Part shown: in pieces, positions 34,807-46,599 of the stretch
Layout of the letters: each line of letters starts with the position of its first letter
Position numbering within the stretch: the stretch's first letter is position 1
Origin: Heliopora coerulea
Lineage: Eukaryota > Cnidaria > Anthozoa > Scleralcyonacea > Helioporidae
Direction: 5' to 3'
Assembly: GCA_030142905.1 (NCBI GenBank)
Contig: JASJOG010000156.1
Coordinates: forward strand, 726,001-790,000
DNA: 64,000 nt
Translations under genes and position numbers: made by a program
Notes under the pieces: generated by a model
The model's database searches: none
What the model was told of the DNA's origin: nothing
The model's input: the letters and a program-made list of their open reading frames with translations, nothing else

Positions 34807-37800
34807 TAACTCCTTAATTCCTGAATGTTTTACTTTTGTTCTTCGTTCTCTTTGTGTTCATTTTGTTCTCTTATTTGTTCTTTGGTTCTTGGTGTCTGAT
34901 ATATCCGAAAGAGAGATTTAAATCCGAAGGGTTGATTACGTGACAGCGGTAGGCAATCAGATCTGCACGACTTTGTCCTTTTCGATAAAAATCATTGTTT
35001 TAGTTTACATAAGACAGCTTCTTAAGATTCCTATCGGTCGGTTTCACTCGTTCCAGTTGTTTGCTGTAACGGATCAATGGGTTCAGAACCAGCGAGAACT
35101 CGGACCGAAACGAAATTTTCTATGTGAAAACCTGTAATCCAGAGCTACCACTTCTCCTGCACAAGCGAAAGATCTGCCGATTTCGTCGCGTTTTCAAGAG
35201 AATCTCCCGACCATCGGCTTAGTGTATAAAATCACTCAGTTGTTTTCCAGCTGTGTTGTCGATAAAAATTCTGATTTTTTTTCAGAAATAATGGGGAATC
35301 TACCACCATAACGAGTTTTATGATTTCACCTTGCCACGACTATATCATCTTTCACCAGCCACCCTGTCATGATCTGATTGGCTGGATTTCCGTAAAAAGT
35401 TGTGTTTTAGTGCTTCCCACCTTCATGATGTCAGGCTACAAGCTTTTTGAAACGCTTTCTAACAGCAGTGAAGATAAGACTTTGCTTACTGTCTGTTCCA
35501 TTTTGTCGTGGATATTAAGCGGTTGCGTCTCTTTCACATGTGGTGGTGAACGTCTCGACGTGAGTCGAAATTTTGGAGCTGAGTACTGTGACCTTTCATA
35601 CGCCATGATTAGGAAGACACGTGTTGATCTCAGGTACAGTGATCTTCATGCTTAGGTTTTCTTAAACAGTTGTGTGGGAAGAATTAGACTTATCATGGCT
35701 GGAGACTATTGTGATACTGGTTATTGCTAAAGAGTAACTGTTGATTTATTCAGGCCAAGGTCTTACAATGCGCCTGATCAATGATTTGAAGACACTGGTG
35801 GCACCCATTGCTGTTGGTAAAATACCAAATCAATAGTTGACTCCGGTTCCTCTGCTGGTTCTTTTACTGTAGCCTGTTGCAAATTACTGCATTTTTATAT
35901 AGGCAAAATGTTCTGATTTATGTGTAAATTCACCTGTGTTCGCTTACGACTGAATTCTGTCCTAAAATTTACATTAACTCCACTTAAGAGACATCATCCA
36001 TGGTATGTCCAAACCTCTTGCAATGAGTATTCAAAAGATTGACTATGGTGGTGAAATCCTGAGTCCGCCACTATAACGTTAATATTAAGTATGGTTTGAA
36101 TCTTGTATGGTATGGCTGTTCGTATTATTTGCTTGGCCATATTTTTTATCATAAGACTACGATTTTCGTCTGGTTTACCAGTTTACCGCTAGTTTGAAGT
36201 CACAAAAACGTATTAGAAAATCCCCTTTATACCCAGGGTAAACTAAACTTTTTACAACTAGCCTTCTTCAGTACCTCGATGGTAATGAAGATCGTGGGTA
36301 CGTTGTTGCTGTCCACATCGCACGAACAGCAGCTTTTAAGAAGCAAGCCATTCCTTTACAGTTTATAGACAAAGACATAGTCTTTTGATCGCACGCTATA
36401 AATGCTGAAAATCTGATTGAGTTTTGAATGAAAGAGTAATTTTTTTAGAATTATTTGATGCCATTGAACAAATGCCTTGTATTGCAATCCCGTTTTCACC
36501 TGGTTTCGATTGCATTTTCATTAAAATTTATCAGTTTATACACAGATGTCAATATGTTAATCTGATAAATCTTTTATTATACTAGTCAAGTAGTTTTATA
36601 GAACTATTTTACTGACTTTTCTTTGAAATTGTCAGATATAGCAACCTGTTTTCAAAGGGTTTTGATCAAATGTGATTGTTTTCTATTTACCTTTTTCATA
36701 ACAGAAAGCAAAGTGTGTTTACAGCCCCATAGGTAACAGGAATTAAGGAAATGGGTGACCTGGAATGATAATTATCAGAGGTTTTTCTAGTCTTATTTAT
36801 GTTTTACAGCAGAAGCAGTTTGTTAGTTCTTGTCAACACCCAGGGAATCCAAAGTCCTGGATTGCCATACTTCATTTAGAGTGTACTTAAAAACATCAGG
36901 GTTTTTTGTTAGTTTTTGTTTTGTTTTGTTTTTGTTTTTTGGGAGTTTTTTTTTGATTTTTAAAATTTAGTTCAGAAAACACAGTAAAATTATCTGGTTG
37001 ACAATAAATGCTTTTGAAACTTAGTAGATACTACATGGTTATTTGTTAGCCTGTTTCAAGTTTTGATGATCACTACTTGTTCATCACCTTCAGTCTCACT
37101 CGAGAAACAAATATAAAATCCTGGACTTTGGATGATATCTTTTTGGTTCTTTTCTGCAACCTTTGATAGATGAAAAGGTTCTATTGTGAAAGTTAGTTAA
37201 TTTTTTTACTGTCAACCACAAGAGTTTCGCTAACAAAACTAAAACTTTTGATTGGGAAGTGACAGTAAATGACAGTACATTGTTGCTCTTAAATGATGTT
37301 CTGTCCAGCTCAACTCTTGAATTTAAGTGGTGAAAAATTAATAACCTTTTCCCAATTGTTTAGGATTTCATTGACCATTTTCATCCACAACCTCCTCAAG
37401 GTGAATATCAAATCTGGACTCTGGATGAAATATTTTTGGATTGCTGTGGAGAGAGCTAACCTGCTTTATTGTAAGTTTGTGTCCACTAGAGTCCATTTGC
37501 ATTAAAACTTTGTTAAGGCACTGAATGCCTGTAATTTTTTAGGTGTTCTTTTGCATTTATTTTTTTCTGTCTGGTTAGCTATGCTTGAAGTCAATGACAA
37601 GAAGAGTTTATTTATTGTGGTGTGAGAGAACAGAGGGTAGGAGTGGCTGAAGTAAACTAAGTTACCCTGAATTTCTTGGAACCTTGACTTCTTGAACAAA
37701 AATTGTGTCCAAACAGGGTCTGATTAATTAAACATTTGTAATAATCCTATGCCTGACAGCAGTCAACCAGAAATTTACATCAATTGCAACAGTTGTTTTG

Positions 37801-40800
37801 GTCCTACAATACCTCTTATGTCTTCACAAGATTATTCGTTTTCATTAAGTCCCCTGGTACTTGGTCAGACACATAATTGTCACACCAAATGTATAGATTG
37901 ACAGCCTAGTGAGTTTCACTTGTCTTTTTTATAAAGTGTACAATAAGCCCTTGGCCATTTCATGGATTTTTGCTATGATTGTTGTTGATAAAAACTCAAG
38001 TCCCAAATTTTTATCAAGCATCAGAACAAAGAACACAAGGGCTTGTTAATGATGTGCTCATTTTGGGAACATTTCTTTGGGTGTTCCAGCAGTCCACTTT
38101 CATATGGGTCAGTGTTCCTATAGCTTGTGTCACAGTTGATCGTGGGTGCAAACAGACAGTGTACTGCTACCAGGGCACAACTAAAAGGGGGATTGGTGGG
38201 TTGCAACCCCTGCCCTTTCTGTTATTGATCTTATGTGTGTCATATTATTGACTGCTTTCTGCCCTCGTTACCTAAAGCCATGTAGAACTGCTTTACTAGA
38301 AATGATCAAAATTGTGCTGATTGTGGCTTGATACTACCATTTGACTCCTTTTCTCCAAAATTCCTGGGTGTGCTCCTGTAATATGATGTAGTCTATAGGT
38401 TGTTAAGCAAAATTATTAATCAATGGAAAGATGCCAGCAAGGCTTAGTAGCACACTAGCAGTCCAGCATGACCAAAGTAAAAAATAGCTGTATTGAGGTT
38501 TTGTCAAAGGTAATGGTAATTACTCTAATGTCGTCTTGGGAAGAATGCTGCAACAAACTATAAAATTTAATTTTTGCCAAAGTTTATCTCTTCTACCTTA
38601 GTTACTGTAATTTTTATTGGACAGATTTTCTGAAATCTTACTTTCTTGCCAAAATTTCATTTATAAGTGACTTTCACTTGTATTCTGTAGATTTAAAGTC
38701 ACTTTGCTCTGTGGCTGACAACTTGACCTTCTGTGGTAATTTTTAGTTATGTTTACTGTCTGCAAAATCTGCAGACATTAGAACAATCCTTTGCCATCTC
38801 TAGCCAAGGACATTTGTTATTCTAAGTGTTGTGAAATCAATGACAACACCTGTTAGCATACTTGTGAACAGCCAGAGTAAGAGCTTATTGATCTAACAGT
38901 GGTGGACACAGTACTCACCTTTAGTTGCCAATATTTTGGGTATGTCTTTGTGTTTTTCAACAGAAAATGAGTCCTTGCGCACTGTTAATTTCTTTTTTGT
39001 TTTACTGTTTATAGAATCAGATGATCTTAACTTTATCTGTGCGTGCTCTTTTTGGTGGGATTGTTTTATTTATTGTGAACTGTTAAGGTAATACAATTTC
39101 AGTTTTAAGGTCTTATGCAGAATAATCTCATGTTATAATTCATCAAACTGTAGTGCAATGCACTTGAATTTTGGATATTTTCCTGCCACCTTAGTAAAGT
39201 AAAAGGTGTAAAGGTCCTGCTCTGTCAGATCAATTATTAAATGGTGGTCAGGGTTTTTTTGGGGTTTTTTTAAACCTTAATGCATACAACAGAACAGATG
39301 ATTTTTTAGTGAGTGCTGTGTTATATCAACAGAGTTTAAGAGTAAAAATTACAAGTTGTAATGACAGCCAGCAATTCATCCATTGCAAGTTGAAACCAAA
39401 ATATTGTTTAATGCATAGCATGTGCTGTCAACATTCTAATTCTTTTTGTCTTCCAATTTAATTGCTGCCGTACTTGATGGGCTGAAGCTGGACAGTGCTC
39501 TTACATGATAAGAGGATGAATTCAGGCCTGCCTCGTGGTGTTAGTACATCCCATGGACATGATTTTAATCACTCGGTTTTGATCCAGTTTATGAGCAGTT
39601 AGGGCTCCAATATTAAAATGGCAGTTAGCTTACTCCTGAATTTGTAATTGTAAGCATTTTATGGCCATATGATGACATGCAGACTTATGGGAAGGTGGAT
39701 TTAGGAAGGTGTCATCCTATAGCACGTAGGTGGTGGAATAGGTGGGGCTAGAAGGATTGCTGCCCCCAAATATTTCATACCAAGAGGCTAAGCCACCCCA
39801 AAGCTAAGAAATGCTGCTTCACATATTCCTTCATCTAATTTTCAAAAATTCTGGTGGGTTATCAGGAATATGCACCGCTACTCTTCTACTTTTTCGTAAC
39901 AACCCCCTCAATACCAAACATCATCTGCCGCCAATACTTTAACATTTGATCTCTACTCATCAACCTAAAATATTTGGATCTAAAAATCAGGTCTAATGGA
40001 CTTCTAATACTTATTAATAATTCGTAAACAAACAAGCAAAAGTAATGTTTAATCAAGGTCTGTAAATATGGTAGAGAAGTTTAATGCATTTACAATCACT
40101 GATGTCTTACTGAGCAGTTCTGCATCACATTTACAAGCACTACTGGTGCATTTTGCATTGGTATTTTCATGATAAAATTGTTTTCTTTTTACCTTTCCAG
40201 TCAGGAACTTTTTGCCATTTTTGAAAGATGACTTTATGCAAGTTTAACTTTAATAAGTAATTCACCAAAGTTGCGTTCGTTCTGTATCGTGACATAAAGA
40301 CCTTTGGTATGGACTCGTGTCAGTATTCCCTAATACAGGACTGCCACTCATCGCTCAATTGGAAAGACTGCTGCAACAGAAACGTTCAAAATCTTTTTGC
40401 TTGTCGCTAAAATGCAGCAAGTGTATGATGTCACTGTGATAGAATTCAGGAAAATGGCTGCCAATTTCTCTTGATTTTATCTTTCATCACTTGACATCAT
40501 TCAATTTAAAGGTAAAAATAAATCCACTGACGGGAAAAGTTGTACGTTAGAATTTTATTGTGGCAAACTTCAAACGATCTTGTTAAGCAAAATGGGATGC
40601 CTGGACCTTAAAGAGTTAATAATCGATGAGTACAAGTCATTGAAACAATCACTGACACATAGTAAATATCGCTTACAATATTTCATTTTCTTGACCTTTT
40701 CTTATTTTATTTCTTTAGATTTTCAGTAATTCTTGGTGACCTGGATATTTCAATCAAGTCAACTGCATTATAGCAAGAAATTAAATTATTGACCCAGGTG

Positions 40801-41510
40801 GACTTAACATTGTGTACAAATTCAGCCTGTTGATGAAGTATTTTAAGTTGTATGTTGGGCAAATGTTTACTCCCCTGTAAAGAGAAAATTGAACATTGTT
40901 TGGATAACCAGTAAGTAACCTTGTTGCACTAAGTTAAAATATCATTTAGGCTGAGCCTATAGCAGTGTCTGGTAATTCTAAAATACCATGCATGAACAGT
41001 ACTGTTGAACAATACTAACTTGATATAACTCTGGATTAGAAAGAACACTGAGCTTTACATGTGTTTGGCTACATTCAGTTAGGATGGTTACCTTCATGTT
41101 GTGATTCCTGAGGTCGTACATCTGTCAAGCCATAGTAAAAGTTGCAGATTTGATTGTTTGTCAGATGGCTACATAGTACTGTAAAACTTAACGTGATTTT
41201 TACTGAAGGAATTTGTATCAGCTTGCAACAGATTTATTTGAAAATGTTTTTGGCATAACCTGTGACAATAAACAAAGAATAGAGATAACAGCTCAGCTCA
41301 GAATTGTAAAGTGAAAAGTCATAAACACAACTTGTGTCAATGTTTTAAACTTCCTGATCTAATGATAAAGAATATTGTGTGGTGTATTTATCAAAAAGAT
41401 GTAGGCTTAGCCCATATATTTCCATATATGTGCAGCCTATTATATTTTTCAATTTGCAAAACCTTTTCAGAATTTGAAATATTTTAAAATAGGTTTACTG
41501 ACCTTTTGTT
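34807..41510 (+). other. Gene-poor 6.7 kb with a few exon-like pieces (35.7-37.5 kb)
   Basis: Candidate plus-strand exons: 35754-35816 (after TTCAG, reading MRLINDLKTLVAPIAV, then GT), which joins in phase to 35991-36076 (reading DIIHGMSKPLAMSIQKIDY, then GGEILSPPL and a stop). A further block, 36262-36388, reads QYLDGNEDRGYVVAVHIAR and is open to a stop, but in a phase that does not join. Two similar blocks, 37065-37166 and 37364-37459, read WTLDDIF and WTLDEIF before stops. No family was recognised. These could be exons of an unknown gene, decayed duplicates or a non-coding RNA. From 37.5 to 41.5 kb nothing is seen. Confidence 0.25.
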
Positions 41511-41559
41511 GCAATGTGTAACATCTTCAGATTATAGTACTATAAAGTTGTCAATGTCC

Positions 41560-41623
<64 letters not shown>

Positions 41624-42040
41624 CTATTTACATATGAGAATTATTAATTAGTGCCCAACCAATCAGAACAGTGTTAGAAGAGAGGGAGAGAATGGGATGG
41701 AGGAAATGTCCTCATTGAGGGATGGTTTAAGTTTGGAAATGAGCAAAATCTCTTGGATGAGGAGTTCAAGGTTTGAAGAAGTTGAATGAGAAGATAGGGT
41801 TTGAAGGGTTTGACGAGAATGCGCTTGGATGCTACAGAGTGAATTTTCCTCATTTGAGGGAGTTAATTCATTTGTAGACTTAGTCCAACTCAACCCCACT
41901 CTCTCTCTTTCTCCTAACCTTGCTCTGATTGGTTGGGCACTAATTAATTACTCTCGCATGTAAATACTTGCATTTAGACATTGACAACTTTTTGATTCTG
42001 TACTCTGAAGATGTTGCACGTTCCAACGACAAGTTAGTTA
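41510..42040 (-). mobile_element. Penelope-like remnant with GIY-YIG-type C-terminal tail inside inverted repeats
   Basis: The outer arms are inverted copies: GTAACATCTTCAGA with a later GTTGTCAATG at about 41518-41560, and the complement at about 41970-42020. An inner inverted pair carries GTGCCCAACCAATCAGA (near 41652) and its complement (near 41920). Between them a minus-strand frame (41899-41663) reads LLIQEILLISKLKPSLNEDI and then SSIP, which looks like the end of the GIY-YIG endonuclease domain of retroelements such as Penelope-like elements. No reverse transcriptase is present, so this is a deletion derivative. The left arm holds a TATA/TG microsatellite (41563-41620). Confidence 0.5.
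41563..41620. repeat. (TA)n(TG)n microsatellite
   Basis: A TA run passes directly into about 20 TG dinucleotides, inside the left arm of the Penelope-like remnant. Confidence 0.95.
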
Positions 42041-43716
42041 ACTTATTTTAAAATACTTCAAGTTGTTTTTACGGCCTTTTCACTTCACAGTTTTGAGTGG
42101 GGCCCTTATTTATCTTCATTCTTTTCGTTTTCTGCCTAGAAATTCTACCACAACAAAATAACCTGTGACGATACTGGTACTGCAAAGATGGTACAGTGTT
42201 TTCAGAGATCCTGAGAGAACATTTGCCCCGCATATACAAGTAGTGAAATCATAAAATTGCTGTTACATTTTGTTTGTCTGGTGCTTTCAGTTCGTTTACT
42301 AAATTTTTGAAAACTGTTTGAAATGCTTAACCAGCATGTCTTACAACGTGTGATTGATGAAAAATGAGTGATGCACTTCGAACGAATATCTCAGTAGACA
42401 AACTGCGTGCAATAATCACATCAATCTTCGACATCACACAACACTTGTGAACACGTAGATTTCATTACTGTCTTGCCAAAACATAGAGACATTGATGTGT
42501 TTGGTTTCAGGGCCTAAAAGATAAATGGTCATTTGATGCAACAAGAAAAATTTGAACAATAAGTTCAATCACAGCAACAATATCTATTTTTCTTACAAAA
42601 AGATTGTGAAATTTTTCAGGAAATTCGAGTATGTGCTTTTAGTAAAGTATAGTTGCTTTGACGATTTGATAACATCCCTATTAGCAAGCAAGATTGGTCA
42701 ATTCTGCATTTGAAAGTCAGTTCATGGGTTTTTAGTTGGTGCAAAACTAAGGTGGTAAAATTATGTCCTTCAAATATGCGATTTCGTCCTTTTCCCGTAT
42801 GTTTCGGATGGTTCTGAAGGGCTTTGTAGCCGCATTAGCAGCGATTATCAAAGTATATTGTAAATGCATATTACTGCTGAAGTGTGTGTACAATGGGAAC
42901 GAAATCCAGTCTCCGTGTCTTTTCACTTCCTCTTGATGTGTAATGATTAGAAATGTTCCAGGGTCGTTAAGACTTGGCAATTTATCCAGTTGATTGGTCC
43001 TGTGAGGCAGGTTTTTTGTTGTACGATGGACAGGGTGATCGGTGTTATTTATGTTTAGAAGAACCGAATATGTCAGGTGGAGAAATTTTTATCGGCCAAG
43101 TTATCCGATATCAGGAGTAATCTAACGGATATCCAAGCTTACAACAACCTACCCTACGTTTAGAGAGGCCAAAATAGGTTGTTCATCTGCGTCAGTCTAA
43201 GGATATCTTTCATTTGGCATCTTTTTTACCTACTTGTATGCATAGTCGATTAAAGTATGGTATGGAAACTGTACAAATCTCAATGCGGCTGAGAAAGAAA
43301 GATATTTAAGCTGCGAGTAATTTTGGAAGGGGCACTGACCATGTACAAATGTTTTGTTTAATGAAAATTGACGTTCAAATAACACAGGAGACTGAATTCA
43401 AACGTTTTTATTGGTTGAGTGATTTATTATTTCAAATATCCCTCGTGTTTTGCACTTTCATTCTACGTAAAAGCGAACAAAAAGAAAGTTTCCAGACCAT
43501 CCTTAGATTCACTAATGTCAGTGCGTGGACATTTTATGCTGTCATAGAGGTACGTCGGTATAGATACCTTAGTATTTCTTCAGTTGTGGGTAAGTACTTC
43601 AGAATTTTTTTACTTGCACATGGCATTTGAGTTTTTATATAGGTATGTAGGCATCTGTTAACTTGCACACTACATATTTTGCTGTCCATTACGAGAAAAT
43701 ATACTATGTTGAACGC

Positions 43717-43899
43717 CCAGGTTAGTTCAGCCTTGAGGAAGACTGTTGGCGACGGACGTTTCGAGGGCCATCTTCAGTGTACAAAAAGAGGAACAGTCAA
43801 ATAGGTTAACTGTTCCTCTTTCTACACTGAAGATGACCGCCGCTGAAGCCGTCGAAACGTCAGTTACCAAAAATCTTGCTCAAGACTAAACTAACCTGG
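43717..43899. mobile_element. Foldback element, GAAACGT family
   Basis: Left arm CCAGGTTAGTT with ACGTTTCGA and CATCTTCAGTGTA; right arm the complement, with TACACTGAAGATG, GTCGAAACGTCAG and AACTAACCTGG. The two GGAACAGT/ACTGTTCC words form the inner hairpin. GATTCTCCCGGGTTCA to the right matches flanks of the copies at 23.5 and 60.05 kb. No coding sequence. Confidence 0.75.
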
Positions 43900-43924
43900 C
43901 CAATCTGCCATCAAGATCTACCGA

Positions 43925-44260
43925 TTCTCCCGGGTTCATCCGTTTACTTTATTGAAGCACATATGTGCAAGTAAACAAATGTCTGAATACTTTAAGTGCA
44001 AAGGAGGAATGTTCAAGAACTCATGTGCAAGCACAGAAGACGTCTTCCCCTTTCCATACAAGTACTCAGACATTTTTCAGTTGAACATGAACACTTAGAT
44101 ATTTTTCCCTTTGCATATAAGTACTTAGTCAAATGTCGGAGTCTATAATGTGCAAGTGAAACATGTCCAAGTGCTCATATGTAAAGGGAAAGCCATTGCT
44201 AAAAATGTCTAAAACCTTACTTAATAGAGGAAAAATATTGCTGCTTACATTGCCATATAA
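43925..44260. repeat. Dispersed TGTGCAAGT / CAAGTACTCA words
   Basis: Short related words such as TGTGCAAGTAAAC, CAAGTACTCAGACATTT, AAGTACTTAGTCAAATGT and GTGCAAGTGAAAC recur in both orientations at irregular spacing. It looks like a decayed small repeat. No gene is seen. Confidence 0.4.
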
Positions 44261-44345
44261 AAAGTACTAGACTACAAGGGAAAAGATGTGTTTTGTGCTT
44301 ATAGAAAAGGGGGAAAATGGTTTGGGAATATATTAAAAACAAATT

Positions 44346-45530
44346 TCCAAGGGAATTGGAATTCCTATGGGATTTATTACACCCCGTCAAACTCGGCCAA
44401 AATTCGATCTTTTAGTTGGCGTAAAAAATCCTAGGGGAATTCCAATTCCCAAGGGATTTCTTTTCCTCAAGTCAAAATCGGCCAAAATTCGATTTTTCAG
44501 TTGGTGTAATAACTCCCAAGGGAATTCTTTTCCCAAGTCAAAACGGGCGAAAATTCGATTTTTCAGTTGGTGTAATAAATCCCAGGGGAATACTTTTCTC
44601 AAGTCAAAAGGGGCGAAAATTCGATTTTTCGTTGGTGTAATAAATCCCAAGGGGATTCTTTTCGCAAGTCAAAATGGGCGAAAATTCGATTTTTCCGTTG
44701 GTGTAATAAATCCCAAGGGAATTCTTTTCGCAAGTCAAAATGGGCGAAAATTCGATTTTTTGGTTGGTGTAATAATTCCCAGGGGAATTCTTTTCCCAAG
44801 TCAAAATGGGCGAAAATTCGATTTTTTGGTTGGTGTAATAAATCCCAGGGGAATTCTTCTCCCAAGTCAAAATGGGCGAAAATTCGATTTTTCGGTTGGT
44901 ATAATAAATCCCAGGGGAATTATTTTCCCAAGTCAAAATGGGCGAAAATTCGATTTTTCGGTTGGTGTGATAAATCCCAAGGGAATTCTTTTCGCAAGTC
45001 AAAACGGGCGAAAATTCGATTTTTCAGTTGGTGTGATAAATCCCAAGGGAATTATTTTCCCAAGTCAAAAGGGGCGAAAATTCGATTTTTCCGTTGGTGT
45101 ACTAAATCCCTGGGGAATTCTTTTCCCAAGCCAAAATGGGCGAAAATTCGATTTTTCGGTTGGTATAATAATTCCCAAGGGAATTCTTTTCCCAAGCCAA
45201 AATGGGCGAAAATTCGATTTTTCGGTTGGTATAATAATTCCCAAGGGAATTCTTTTCCCAAGCCAAAACGGGCGAAAATTCGATTTTTCGGTTGGTATAA
45301 TAATTCCCAAGGGAATTCTTTTCCCAAGTCAAAATGGGGCAAAATTCGATTTTTCGGTTGGTGTAATAAATCCCAGGGGAATTCTTTTTCCAAGCGAAAA
45401 TGGACGAAAATTCGATTTTTCAGTTGGTGTAATAATTCCCAAGGGAATTCTTTTCTCAAGTCAAAATGGACGAAAATTCGATTTTTTAGTTGGTGTAATA
45501 AATCCCAGGGGAATTCCAATTCCCAAGGGA
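44346..45530. repeat. 66-bp minisatellite, about 17 copies, capped by inverted ends
   Basis: The unit is 66 bp and includes GAAAATTCGATTTTTC, GGTGTAATAAATCCC, GGGAATTCTTTTCCCAAG and TCAAAATGGGC. Copies differ at a few sites. Because 66 is 22 codons, frames stay open on both strands; the longest (392 residues, repeating KFDFSVGVINPKGILFPSQN plus two residues) is a by-product, not a supported gene. The array begins with an inverted piece of its own unit (44346-44384) that complements the end (45492-45530), giving inverted termini of about 38 bp. T-rich tracts follow from 45580 to 45670. Confidence 0.9.
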
Positions 45531-45574
45531 ATAAACCGTTATTGAATAAATTAAAATGGAATTCAGAGGGGACC

Positions 45575-45980
45575 GTTTCATTTTTTTTTTCATTTTTTTT
45601 TTTTTTCATTTTTTTCAAATTTTTTTTCAATTTTTTTCAATTTTTTTTTTCAAAATTTTACGTTTTTTTTCAAAATTATATTTTCAAGACTATAAATTTC
45701 CACCCCGTTATACTCCCCCGTAGGTATACCCCTGACCAAGTGAAAGAATGAATCTTAATCTACTAAATAGAAAGTAGAAGTTTGGAAAACGGCCCCCATC
45801 CTCCCCCACCAACCAACCCTTCTGGGTACCTACATTTATAGACTAAGATACAAGCACCCAAATGTGGGAGCATGGATGGCTTTACAGCGCATGTGCAGTC
45901 ATTTAATTCCCATGGGAATTTTGAAATTTTTGGCGATACTTTGCTTTTTTTTTTTTTTTTTTTTTTTTTTTTTGGACCCC
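45575..45980. repeat. Poly-T and T-rich tracts
   Basis: T-rich runs at 45579-45675 and a pure T run at about 45943-45973. Between them is unique sequence without a gene. The length of such runs is prone to sequencing error. Confidence 0.85.
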
Positions 45981-46149
45981 AGATTTTGGCCTTCCATCGG
46001 TAAAATGCTATGGGAAGACCATTTTCTTAACAACTTTCCCATCAAGTATTTTTTCAAAATATATTTTATTACTTTTTATTAGTTTACAGCGACAACAGAT
46101 TAAGATTTTACCGAGAACAATTTAAAGATTAACAACTAAACTACAAGAT

Positions 46150-46590
46150 TGCTGTAAATAACTTCGCTACAAATCACTACTTGAAGGTAATAATCATTAC
46201 TTTTTTTAGGTAACAGCAACGGTAACTATGAAATAAAATAGAGTACTGCATAGGCACTGTTGAAATCGAAGTGAAATAATCGGAAAGGTCTGAGTAATGC
46301 CGAAATGTAAAGAGTAGTTTTCTAACGTTTCAAGCGAAGGCCCTTCGTCACAGAGAAAACCTTCGTTTTCTTCGCCTGAAACGTTAGAAAACTATTTACG
46401 TTTCGGCATTACTCAGACCTTTCCGATTACTTCACTTGATTTCAACATTGCCTACGCAGTACTCTATTTTATTCCATAGTTACCATTACAGTTATGTGTT
46501 CCTAAAATCTAACGAGTTACCGTTGCTGTTACCTAATAAGAAGTAATAATTACCTACCCTTTATATTTCCGTATTCCTCAGACCTTTCCG
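46150..46590. mobile_element. Foldback/MITE copy left of the satellite array
   Basis: Starts TTGCTGTAAATAACTTCG and contains a hairpin whose arms carry AAGGTCTGAGTAATGCCG and its complement, with CGAAGGCCCTTCG near the centre. It matches 51410-51740 in the same orientation. The right end breaks off into the 168-bp array. Confidence 0.7.
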
Positions 46591-46599
46591 ATTATGTAA

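Noticed and set aside
35320..35655. 111-residue frame as a gene
   Set aside because: No domain; its splice continuation at 35754 is in a frame that soon meets a stop, so it is treated only as possible transcript sequence.
44387..45630. Minus-strand frames of 76-192 residues across the 66-bp array
   Set aside because: A period of 22 codons without stops leaves several frames open on both strands; no independent coding evidence.
46320..46400. Active hammerhead ribozyme in the foldback (GTGACGA...GAAAC)
   Set aside because: Core C3 is G and stem II does not pair convincingly; noted only as a resemblance to the 21.03-kb motif.
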